NCBI GenBank assembly: GCA_949752735.1
Contig: OX457053.1
Span: 11,605,257 to 11,669,256, forward strand
Direction of reading: 5' to 3'
DNA: 64,000 bases
Source: Lumbricus terrestris
Lineage: Eukaryota > Annelida > Clitellata > Crassiclitellata > Lumbricidae
Of the stretch, positions 1 to 10,078 are shown in pieces. The notes under the pieces were generated by a model, which was not told the DNA's origin, did no database searches, and saw only the letters and a list, made by a program, of their open reading frames with translations. How positions within the stretch are numbered: the stretch's first letter is position 1; each line of letters begins with the position of its first letter. A program made the position numbers and the translations under genes.

Positions 1-361
1 GCGGTTGCACCTACCGTTGACCAAACTAGTCCTGCGCTTTTGTCCGTACAGTTTGCTTGTAATGTTTACGAACCAAGTCGGCTTAAATACACCTTTAACA
101 ATCAGTACACTGTGCTTCTGCTGTACGTGAACCCTCGAATGCAGGCGTATTAAAGAGATTTGAAGCGCTATATAAACGTCCGATTAAGTACCATGTTAAA
201 GAAATTATGCTGCCAGCTGATTTGCAGATGCTCTCAGGCCTAGTCAATTCAGGCCAAAACTGTGATGCAGATAGAGCAATAAAGGAAGACTGTGACCTGG
301 AATAAAGTTAATGACTCATTTTATTCAGTTGAAATTTATCGGCCAAACTCCATAAGATGTC
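1..361. other. 5' flank of the Polycomb-like gene
   Basis: This stretch precedes the start codon and should hold 5' UTR and promoter. I see no TATA box at a convincing distance, no CpG-rich block and no conserved coding exon. Confidence 0.4.
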
Positions 362-3300
362 ATGACGAGTGAGGTGCAAGCAGATCGTTCACGAAAAGAT
401 GGTTGCAGTAACCGGTCGTTGGAGTCAAAGCCACATGTCCCGGCACACATCCGAACAGGAAGGATCTTGTTTGCAAGATGCCGTGGACAACCTTTCCATA
501 TCGCTCGGATACTCATGGTGAGCAGATTATGTTGTTACGGCATTCGATTTGGTTGATGGCCCTTACGATGCTTAATCAGACTTTGCTGTTAGGTTCATTT
601 TGTATCGTGATAAATTCTATTACCTTATCAAAAGAATTGCGCCCAAAAGCTTGTAAATGTTCAAGATGTTGTAATTAATAATTAAACTAAATCATCTGTT
701 TATACACCTGTATTCAGAGTTGATCTGTAGATATAAAAGCTACTTGTAGTGAAATTCCTATTGGCATGGAATATTGCCGAGTGACATTCTCATGTTGATG
801 ATTAGTAATGCAGCAAATAACTCACGTCTGGTAAAACATGCATTTCAATGACTGATCACGTCGTATCACGAACGTAATGTCCCACTTTACAATGCAAAAA
901 AGCTTAAGAGATGGGTGAAGGTGTTCTGACATGTACAGGTGATTTAATCGTACGAACGCCATTGTTTGTTTCTGTCTGGCAAGTAACATTGTTGACCATT
1001 TTTATTTGAAGGTCTTTTATCATCATGGAGTTATGCTAGAATTTTTCAAAGACTGCCTTCATATTACTAGAATGTGGATCAGGCCACTAAACACACTCAA
1101 GCAGTGCCGGTCCAAATCCTGGAAGAAAGGGGGAACGTCAACATTAACGACCCTGGTGGCCATAGGTTATCATTAAACATCGGATATTCATTCATTCAAG
1201 TATTTATATAGCACCTCTTCAAGGAAACTACTCAGAGGTGCTCCCGACTCCAGCATGGTTGAGCGATGAATCCTGAGTGTTATATACCTTGACTTTGGTA
1301 CAGTTACTGGTTTAATCTTAACCGTACGAAAAAGCATTTTTCATGCACAAAATCATTTCCACAGTATTCCTCACTGTAATAAATATAAAAAAATTTCTCG
1401 CATTACTAATGCAGGAAATAATGTTCAGTGATAATTTTCTCTTGGTGATCTAATGTTCATGTTGTCGTGTCTCACCTCAGGTTGATACCATTCGACTTCG
1501 GTGTTATATGAGGTTTGAAGATGGAACTACTCACTGGTGTCGTTTCTGTAATATACAGCGTTTCAGTGAGTAGTTTTTGTTTTAGACGTTTCATAAATAG
1601 TAATTATTAGTAATTATTAGTTTCTGCAGCTGCAACATATGTTTTAGTTTGTGCCTGAGGACTTTCAACACAGCCAGAAGTTCTGTGGCATCTTGAAATG
1701 TCTTCAGACACTTTGATAGCATAATAATAATAATAATAATAATAATGATGATAATAATATAAATATTCTCTTTATTCAACAATCCGGCTATCTTATCTTA
1801 TATTGCTTTGCTTCTTCAAGGCTGTCCAGTCGGCCACGTAGTAGCAGAGGAACTTTAGAATATGCTTGTTGAATAATTAAAATTAAATCGTAGGACGCTG
1901 TTTCCGATTGGTCGGAGTGCTTTAGCCTTGCAACACACAGTTCAGCTTCAAGGCATTAAAGAGTTACTCATTGTTATTTTATGTATTGTGTGTTAGCGAA
2001 TTGCCGATTGCTAGTGACCAGGCATATTGAAGTCGATGGTACGGAGCAGATTGTGATGTTTTGCTTATTTAGGTTTGAATGCGATTAGTCTGATGTCTAG
2101 TCTAGCGATGTAATGGTGGGTTCAGTGCCTTTGAGCCGGAAGGTTGCGGGTTCGAGTCCATCTCAAGTCGCTGCATAGGGACCCTCATGAGCAAGTCCTT
2201 CACTCGCAATTGCTCATGCGCTTCAGCGTGAAACTCCGATTCAGTGTCCGCGCTGTAGTCGGAAGCGCCTCGGGTTAGAAATCTTGATTGGGCGCTATAA
2301 CAAGTGCTCATACATTGAGCTAAGCGGTGTAGATGAATAGAATTACAGCTTGTGAGTGGAATGCGTAACTTCTTCTCTTCAATCTTTCACAGATCGAGAC
2401 GACACAACGTGTTGCTTATGCCATGAAACCGTGACAACGTCTCAGGTCGTCTTCTGCGCTCAGTGTAAACTTGGTAGGATTTCATTGTTTTTCTTTGTTT
2501 AATTAAACACATTGGACCTGTATTTCTTTCTTTTAGTGTCATTCGAATGCATCCTGACAGTGTGAACAAATTGTTGTTTTAATGGGGTTAAAACATGTCT
2601 ACTTATTTATCATTTCCTGTTAAAAACTGAAAATTGAATTTTTGTTTGTTTTTATCACAGTTTGGTCATTATCTCAGAAGTGTGTGGTGTAGTTTTAGTC
2701 AGATATATCACATGTATATATGTTTTAGACTGCATTTAAAAACCTAGTAAAAATTTCAAGCATTATAATATTGACAGACCTGCAGTGCTTTTGAGAGATT
2801 CACGGCCGTGCACTTGGCATACTTGGTGTGTCTAAACACAGTTACGTAAACAGATACATTCTTGCATGCATACATGTGTGTGTAAATGCTTGCTCGCATA
2901 GAGTTTATTTATGACTTTTCTTGAAGGTTTTCATCCTCAATGTCACAATCCATCGATTTCTGCGGAAGAACTTCGCGATGGCCGCAGTTGGTCGTGTCGA
3001 GGCTGTTCCTTCTCAGATACAGTCGTGGTAAACAGTTACATCAGCTCCTCGTCTGCATTCAAAAACTATCTTTCAGAAACTGTCAAAATGCATATGAAAG
3101 ATTTATATGACGCCCTTACCTTGAGTAGCCCTATCTAAAGAGAACAATGTGGCAAAGGCACTGTGTGGCAAGTGAAGGGCCAATGGAATTAGCTCGTTAT
3201 GTAAGTGGTAAGAATGCAGGAATTTACTCTAATGACTCGTGGTGCCAGAGAAAGACGATTGCCGACTTTGAATTAATTATTGTTGCATTAAAAAAATTGA

Positions 3301-6300
3301 TTTGAGAACGTATTGAGTCGTTCCGATGTCCAACTGATCTGCCAGAGCTCTTAGATTCTTCATTGTGCTTTTTGAATGTTAATTACTTTGTTTCTCAACA
3401 TTTTTAATGTATTGCTTTAAAAGAACTTTTCAATTTTGTTCAATGATATCAATATGAACTTGGTTCAGTGCCCGTTCAAGACACCTGCTCAATGGTTTTA
3501 AAGTTGAATTGGCTCTCAACTCTTACAGTGGTCCATTAGATTGCTGACAGCCATGCACAGCAAAGGGAAATTTGTTTAATAAGTAATGAGAATTAGCATA
3601 TAGTTTGCATATTGTTTGTGTTTATCAGCCATTGTTCTGGCTCCTAACTGAGAATTTATATTCACTCGTTCATTAAAAAGTTTTGTATAGCACCCTTTCA
3701 AGAAAACTATTCAGAGGCGCTCCCAGCCAGATATAGTCTCGCAAAGTGCAAGGCAATCATCGGAAGCGTTACATATCTGAACTGCTTGTATGAATCTTGA
3801 CTTGGCTTTTAATTTTGTAGATTGACGGCCTAGGCAAGAGGTTGGACAATAGTTCGTCTTGCTCACGCCAGATTTCTGTTCCACCGAAGGTATTTAAAGT
3901 TTCCTCTTGATTTATCTCTGCTGCAATTGTAAATCATTGTGTCTGGCTGTTCAACTTGGGCAATGCCTATTGTAGATATGTAACATATGTTTGTTGTGAA
4001 GCAATGTTGCCTCTGTGCTTAGGAGGCAATTTGTGCTTGTTGCTTAAGTTTTCAAACAACCTGGCTTATGCGATAAATGCTTAGGTGTTTGTTGTGTTTG
4101 TATGGTTAATATGTGAGAAAGGTGAAGTTACCAGAAAAATCTATTTATCTGCCTATTTGGACACTAGATTTCAATGTAAAAAAGTTTTTTGACTGCAACG
4201 GTTTCATGACGCTCGGAGTTCATTTTTTATTTCCCAGCTAATTTCCTAAATATGTAGTGAAGGAAATACGAGTGTAGATGAGACGGCATTGTATTGTATT
4301 TGGATACTTATAGTAACTATTCAGAGGTGCTCCAATCATGAGCGCTCCAAGGGAACAAGAAAATCTTCATGCAGAGAATAGAAGTGAAAAGAGACTACCA
4401 GACGATTATCAATCTTCTGCAAATAGTTTCCTATTCGTGTTTGCTTGTTTACATTGCATTTATGCGTTTGTTTACATTGCATTTATGCGTTTGTTTGTTT
4501 ACATTGCATTTATGCGTTTGTTTGTTTACATTGCATTTATGCGTTTGCTTGTTTACATTGCATTTATGCGTTTGTTTGTTTACTTTGCATTTATGCATTT
4601 GTTTACATTGCATTTATGCGTTTTTCTGTTTGCTTGCCTATTTTATGTTTATCTTGTTGGTTGTTTGGTTGCCAGTAGTTGTGTGATGTTTGATGGTTTT
4701 TGTGTTTAGCAGCGCGATAACTTTGACTGGGATGAGAAGCACCAAACAAACAAGCAGAACATCTACTGCTACTGCCGAAAGCCAGGACAGTAGGTTGTCC
4801 CGACTCATTCATTTTTCATACACGTATAACTACAGTATTCTGTTTTTATTTAGATTTTTATATAGCTCATGTGATGCAGTTGTTTTATGCAGACCATTAT
4901 ATTTGAGCCAACTGTGTGCTTGTTTGATTGCAAAATGTATGCTTCTCAGATGGCTACAAGGTACCCTGAATGCCTTACACTGATTATAACTTGTCCCGAA
5001 ATGGTTAGAGGAAGCTCTTTGTTTTATATTCTAGAACGCTCTTTATCTGTACACTTTTCTAGTCTACTGCATAGTTTGGTGCTAACTTCAAATTTTGCGC
5101 ATGCGAGGGTCACTCGCATGCGCAAACTGATCTGATTGTTGAACTGATCTTTGGGACTTAACTGGGCTTTTACATTGAATGTTGTTGTTGCTTTATGTCT
5201 TGTACATAGTTATCACAGTTTGGAGATTGTATTAGAGTGATCATATTGTGTTATTTGATGATCATTTTGGCATTCTTTGCTTAGTAGAGATTGTCTTTGA
5301 GCATTCTGGTTTTTTTATATTTTATTTATCGTTACAGATTCATTGCGTTATTTTGTGTAGTGCTGCTTGCATATATATGTTTGAACAAAAATCCATTTGA
5401 AATGTTTACATTAGTTTCTTATTTGTCATAGGTGGTCTAATTGTATGCTCCAGTGTCTCAAATGTCTGCAGTGGTTTCACTATGGTTAGTAGTTTGGTCT
5501 TTGATGTGCATGTTTGTATCATGCATGCGTACACACACACACACACACGCACACAATGTTACGGTTCACCATTAATGCATACAGATTTGAACTGCTTAAC
5601 TTTTGAGCTTTAGCATGTGAGGTTGTTCAGTCATTTATCAGATCAGTCATTTATCAGATCAGTCATTTATCAGATCAGTCGTTTATCAGATCAGTCGTTT
5701 ATCAGATCAGTCATTTATCAGATCAGTCATTTATCAGACACCATTTCCCTCAATGTCACAAGGAAGTGTTTTTTACAGATTTTTTATAATATATGGCAGA
5801 AGTGCAAATGCAGCATTGGTCTATCTATTTTATATGCCAGCTTCGTGATAACTGGCCTCCATGTTGGCCGGAAAGAATCAAATCAAGAACTGTCTATTGC
5901 ATGAAAAGATCAGTTTACGTTCAAAATGTTGTGTAGTTCAGGAATCAGATGAAAGCTAATGTATACCTAGCATTAGTTATGACCCACTACCGTGAATGTC
6001 GTATCTCGGTGGTCGAGGTTCTCAGCTAGTACCTTTGCTTGTGTGTGTGTGTAAGATGTTCTCTTGAAGTGGTGCTATATAAATGTACAATTACAATAAG
6101 CATTTTATTTGATTCGGGTTTTATTGTGTTAGCTTGAGAGCACCTCTGACGATTCTCTATTGAGCCAGTGCTATAAAAATTCACAATTGCCATTACTAAT
6201 ATGTTGTCCTTTGTTGCAGCTTGCATTCCTAGTTTGAAGACGAAGCCTTTGGCCGGCGATACGTTGTTCGTATTCGTTTGTTCGCTGTGCATGACGTCGG

Positions 6301-6928
6301 GTCACGAGTACAATCGACGCGTTCAGATAAAATGGTAATTTTTGGTACTTTTTAAAATTAATTGAATATTGATTACGAAGTAGTACTTAGGATTTTTTTA
6401 TAGTGCCTCTTCAAGGTATTCTACTCAGAAGCGTTCCTGGACCCACCACGGCTAAAGAGAACAGTTTTGAGACTCAAGGAACAGCGTGGAGTGACCCCTG
6501 GGCAATAAGCATCGTGTAACAGGGTTGCCATCCCAAGTTGTAAGACCAGTTGCTTGGCCACTGGATTGTGACGCTTCTGGATGATACATTAAAATGGTAA
6601 AAATTTGACGTTTTGTGGATCGTTAGTGTTGTGGTTCTTAGCATCTCAGTGCTGTGAAATCTTTAGGTTACACGTTGTCCAGTTGTCGCTGTACCGCTTG
6701 CAAAGAGATCGGAAAGAGAACGAGCGACGGAAGGAAAAAATGAAGAGAATCTACTTTGATCTGGCGAAGGATATCCTGCCGTGGATAAACAACAACTGGA
6801 AACAGCTTTTACCAGGCAGGGTTTGTACTCAATAATAACAATAATTATTATTATTATTAGAATAACGATAATAGTAATGATAATAATATTGATAACAGTG
6901 ATCATGATAATGATTATAATAATGCAAC

Positions 6929-7022
<94 letters not shown>

Positions 7023-10000
7023 AGTAATTAAAGTAGTAATTTTGTTAATACACTATGTACATTCCAATCAACCTTCCTATCGACGAAGTCATCTGTTAAG
7101 ATTAGCCATTCCAGAACATCACCCTTCCCCCCCGCCCCATGATTTTATCATATGTACCCTGAGGGGGAAGAATAATAAAACTAAATGCAGATTGAAAGGT
7201 GTGCAGTTGATTTCCCATTGTAGAGTGTAAGGCCATTGCATTTGTTGGTCAAAGTGCAGAACCATTTCAAATATAGTTAGCCACTCTTTGCATTCATTCC
7301 ACCTGCTACCTGCAAAACATATTAGCTTTATGATTAATAAATTATCTGCTGTGTAGCATGTATTAAATTAAGATACCTTCTGCCTGGTATCTACAGTTAA
7401 GTAAGCGCTGTCATGTATGACAACTAGAATTATTTAGAATCTTTTGTGATTTCAGTTAAAAAACCATGCTAAGGACAAGCGCGAGGCAAGGGTTCTGGCC
7501 GTGCTCAAGAACCATCCAAAGAGGTAACAGCCAATTGTTGATCTAAATACACACCTTCTAAGTTGTTTTCTGCAGTGCAGAATTGGTGAGCAAAATTTGC
7601 AAGTGAATGACATGATCAAGTTCCCTGCACAGTAAAAATCTTACTGGTGGCTTGAATCCATTCCATAATCTACTCTCCACTCTAGTGTAAGCTTATAAGA
7701 GGTGCTGTCCTATGTGAAGCTTATATTTAATCCTACTTGTGTAGCTGTAAAATTCTGGCAACTATTGCGGTATTTAACACAAAGCTCGAATACATCGAAC
7801 AAGAAAGTTCACTCGAACTTTTATACTTACATGATTTTTGAAAACGCTGGCAACTGTGGGCCGTTCAATACTTCTGCAGATGTGTTGTTTTAATCAAGTA
7901 ATCCATTTCTGCCTTGTGTATAAATGATTGCCAATTGGTTAGGGCGCTTGCCTCATAGAGTGTAGAGCATAGGTTCATGTTTACTGCATTTTTCCTTGAG
8001 CAAGTGCTTCACTAAGAATTGCTTAGTGTCTTCAAAGAAAGAATCAAAGATGCTTCATCATTTGTGGTGTTTTGCTTATTGTATTGTATTCTATCTGTAA
8101 GTTTATATAGAGCCTATCGCCGTGCACACCAATCAGAGGTGCTCCCAGTGCGTTGGATCAAGAGAGAGAAAACCAAGAGAGAGAAAAAATGGTTTTGAAG
8201 AGAGATAAAAAGAATGGTTTTGAATGATTGATAGTAGTAATAATAATTCAGCCGATAATATATTAGAGTTCCTTGTTTTCGTTTTATGTAGATTCCTGAA
8301 TTGTGGCAATCAGAAGAAAACTGGATCTCTCTTGTGGTCGCTGAAGAAGGACAGGCCACTGACGCCACCTAAGATCTGGCTTCCAGACAATGGGATTCCG
8401 CTGACAACAAGATTCCTGGACCAGGTGACGACGGAGATGGGGATAAAGTGCGTAAAGCAGGGGTACGTTATGACGAGCTCTGTTTGTAGAACATATCTAT
8501 ATGCGAGCGCCTCTCAGTAGGTACCTTGAAGGGGCGCTATATAAATTACATACTTTGATTTGACTGTATTAATAGATTGATTGATTGATAGATTGATTGA
8601 TTGATGAGCATCAGTTTATTTTGCAGTTGATGCTGTTGTTGTCATTATAAACTTATGTAGCTCCAGTTGAAGATGTTTTTATTCTTGGGAACTTCCTAAG
8701 GAGGATGTTATCAATGAAAGTTTTATTTTATCGTATTATTAATCAGAGCTACTCTGATCTGGTCCATGTGATAGTAGATGTGGGTGAGAACAGAAATTTT
8801 GTCTGTAAGAGAACAGAAAACTTGGTGATTGACCATGAGGGGGGGTGTGCATCCACAGATTCCAGATTGTTAGTTGTTGTGTTTTTAGGAAAGAAGATGG
8901 AGACAAACGGAAGTCACATGCGGACGATTTGGGAAGAAGTTCTCGACGAAACCACTCAGTCCACCACTTGTACTCAGAGGTATGACATCCAACAGCCTTT
9001 TGTTTATTGCTTCTTTGTCTCAGAGGTACGACATCGTGACATCCAACGACCTTTTGTTTATTGCTTCTTTGCCAAACGTTTGCAGTAACGGGAAGTGTGG
9101 CGAGCTTTCATACTATGACTATACTATTTACAGATTTATAAAGCGCCTGTTGCAGTACAATCTAATCAGTGGTGCTCCCAGTGTGAAGAAGCCCTCCAAA
9201 AAGAAAAGTCGTAAGACAACGGGTAGAAACGATATTGCCTCCAGATAAAACCTTAGCAGTGAGCACTAGTTATAGCAGTAAGGCCATTCCACATAATTTG
9301 ATTTGACTGTATTTAATGTTAACTTAATGTTAACTGAACTGACGACAGTGCTTAATGGGTTTTGCAGAAGAATACAAGTAGCGACACCAACTGCTCCTCC
9401 CAGAACGCCGAAATCTCGGGAAGCCACGCTCGAAGTTCAAAGAAGCTAAACTTTAGTACCGCAAACAAGACTCTTTTGAAATCAGATTTTCCCAGATCCA
9501 ATCTTCAATCTGCGACAACTAATTTTGACCACAACTCAAAAGAACTGCTCAAAGCAGGTTTAAACTGCACGAGCACTCGAAACGCCACCAGCATCGCGGA
9601 ACACAACTTGGCGCCTGGAAGAGGAAAAAACGGCACCGCTGTCTACAAGACGAACTTGACCGGCGCCTTCAAATCGAATTCAAAACTCCGCAAGAATCAC
9701 GTACTGAACGGCAAGGCCATATCCGCGAAGCTGTCGCAGTTAAGAAAAGCCACGCCGAGTTTAGCGAAATCCCCTGCCCAGCTTCTGATGGGTGGGAATA
9801 CCCAAGAACCCAACAAAGCCCCCAGTTTCGACGAACTGTTTCGAGTGAACGACATCGCAAAGTCGCTTAAGCATCCGAGAAACGTCGTCGACAAAGAAGC
9901 GATCGACGAAATGTCGAACGCCGAGGTGTCGCAGTCGCAACTGCAGTCGTCGGTGGGGCAGTACTTTGGGGCGGCCAGCCGACTGGCCAGGGGAGAACGG

Positions 10001-10078
10001 TTTCGTATTATGGGGAAACGTGTGACGTCCGCCGGGAAGCTTCAGTATCTAGTTGAATGGGAGGGTGGGATGTGCTGA
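362..10078 (+). CDS. Pcl: Polycomb-like protein (PHF1/MTF2/PHF19 family), complete, 13 exons
   Basis: Accessory subunit of Polycomb repressive complex 2 in the nucleus; the family recruits PRC2 to chromatin and unmethylated CpG DNA. Exons: 362-517, 1481-1565, 2393-2473, 2927-3027, 3821-3889, 4710-4789, 5432-5484, 6220-6334, 6667-6820, 7456-7523, 8292-8462, 8889-8979, 9368-10078. They sum to 1935 bp with compatible phases, giving 644 aa (vertebrate members about 570-590). Start ATG 362 follows an in-frame TAA at 353. Domains: Tudor about 33-80; PHD1 88-134 with all eight ligands; PHD2 184-238 (CYC, LQCLKC, WFH, VCSLC); winged-helix about 247-345 retaining the KK dipeptide of the DNA-binding loop (NQKKTG); C-terminal chromo-like strand 619-644 (LQYLVEW). 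Exon 5 (23 codons) lies in the linker between the PHD fingers and is the least certain, though phase fits on both sides. Tudor cage residues look lost (see findings). Confidence 0.93.
1187..1262 (-). repeat. SINE tail fragment, intron 1 of Pcl
   Basis: Matches the 3' tail of the window's common SINE in reverse orientation: ATTCATTCA, then TATATAGCACCTCTTCAAGG, then CTACTCAGAGGTGCTCCCGAC. Confidence 0.8.
1717..1759. repeat. (TAA)n microsatellite
   Basis: Run of TAA trinucleotides with one GATGAT interruption, in intron 2 of the Polycomb-like gene. Confidence 0.9.
2104..2305 (+). repeat. tRNA-derived SINE, near full length
   Basis: Head carries a tRNA-like B box (GGTTCGAGTCC near 2149). The body has the AGCAAGTCCTTCACTCGCAA and AGTGTCCGCGCTGTAGTCGG blocks, and the tail has GCGCCTC and GGCGCTATAACAAGTGC. 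The same order occurs at 16778 and 31755. It lies in intron 2 of the Polycomb-like gene, ending about 90 bp before exon 3. Confidence 0.85.
3661..3732 (-). repeat. SINE tail fragment
   Basis: Reverse copy of the SINE 3' end (TATAGCACCCTTTCAAG, then ATTCAGAGGCGCTCCCAGCC) in intron 4 of the Polycomb-like gene. Confidence 0.75.
4439..4632. repeat. Minisatellite, about 22-30 bp unit, seven copies
   Basis: Tandem units built on TTTACATTGCATTTATGCG with a variable TTTG/TTTGTTTG spacer, in intron 5 of the Polycomb-like gene just before exon 6. Unit length lets several frames stay open, which produces spurious repeat-protein frames. Confidence 0.92.
5094..5126. repeat. Perfect 14-bp inverted repeat with NRF1-like arms
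   Basis: Arms TTTGCGCATGCGAG and CTCGCATGCGCAAA are separated by GGTCA in intron 6 of the Polycomb-like gene. Each arm contains TGCGCATGCG, close to the NRF1 consensus. It may be a regulatory palindrome or simply a hairpin. Confidence 0.85.
5629..5738. repeat. 16-bp tandem repeat, seven copies
   Basis: AGTCATTTATCAGATC is repeated with only A/G changes (AGTCGTTTATCAGATC), in intron 7 of the Polycomb-like gene. Confidence 0.95.
6389..6455 (-). repeat. SINE tail fragment
   Basis: Reverse copy of the SINE 3' end (TATAGTGCCTCTTCAAGG, CTACTCAGAAGCGTTCC) in intron 8 of the Polycomb-like gene. Confidence 0.75.
6831..7022. repeat. Compound microsatellite: AAT/ATT, (GAT)n, (GAC)n
   Basis: Degenerate AAT/ATT repeats begin 10 bp after the exon 9 donor. 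They pass into about 15 GAT units near 6932-6975 and then about 16 GAC units to 7022. The change from GAT to GAC is abrupt, as expected from C/T substitution spreading by slippage. Confidence 0.95.
7926..8045 (+). repeat. tRNA-like SINE head
   Basis: TTGGTTAGGGCGCTTGCC resembles an A-box region, followed by AGCATAGGTTCATGTTT and TTGAGCAAGTGCTTCACT, which matches the SINE body block. Intron 10 of the Polycomb-like gene. Confidence 0.6.
8090..8152 (-). repeat. SINE tail fragment
   Basis: TTATATAGAGCCTATCGCCG, then AATCAGAGGTGCTCCCAG: a reversed and diverged SINE 3' end in intron 10. Confidence 0.65.
8504..8560 (+). repeat. SINE tail fragment
   Basis: GCGCCTCTCAGTAGGTACC, then GGGGCGCTATATAAATTACA, forward orientation, in intron 11 of the Polycomb-like gene. 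Followed by a GATT/GATA run at 8576-8604. Confidence 0.75.
8971..9073. repeat. Tandem duplication covering the exon 12 donor site
   Basis: CTCAGAGGTATGACATCCAA..CCTTTTGTTTATTGCTTCTTTG at 8973 is repeated from 9020 with small changes and a short insertion. The copy includes a second CAGAG|GTACGA donor at 9025/9026. Confidence 0.85.
9128..9183 (-). repeat. SINE tail fragment in the last Pcl intron
   Basis: TTTATAAAGCGCCTGTTGCA, then AATCAGTGGTGCTCCCAG is a diverged reverse SINE end. It is followed by a short lysine-rich open stretch that I do not take as an exon. Confidence 0.6.

Noticed and set aside
6781..7230. 149-codon frame with poly-Met and poly-Thr
   Set aside because: Continuation of Pcl exon 9 in a shifted frame through the GAT/GAC microsatellite; the exon ends at the 6820 donor.
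9183..9248. Lysine-rich open stretch after a SINE-derived AG in the last Pcl intron
   Set aside because: No donor keeps the frame; splicing 8979 to 9368 is phase 0 to phase 0 and matches the family.
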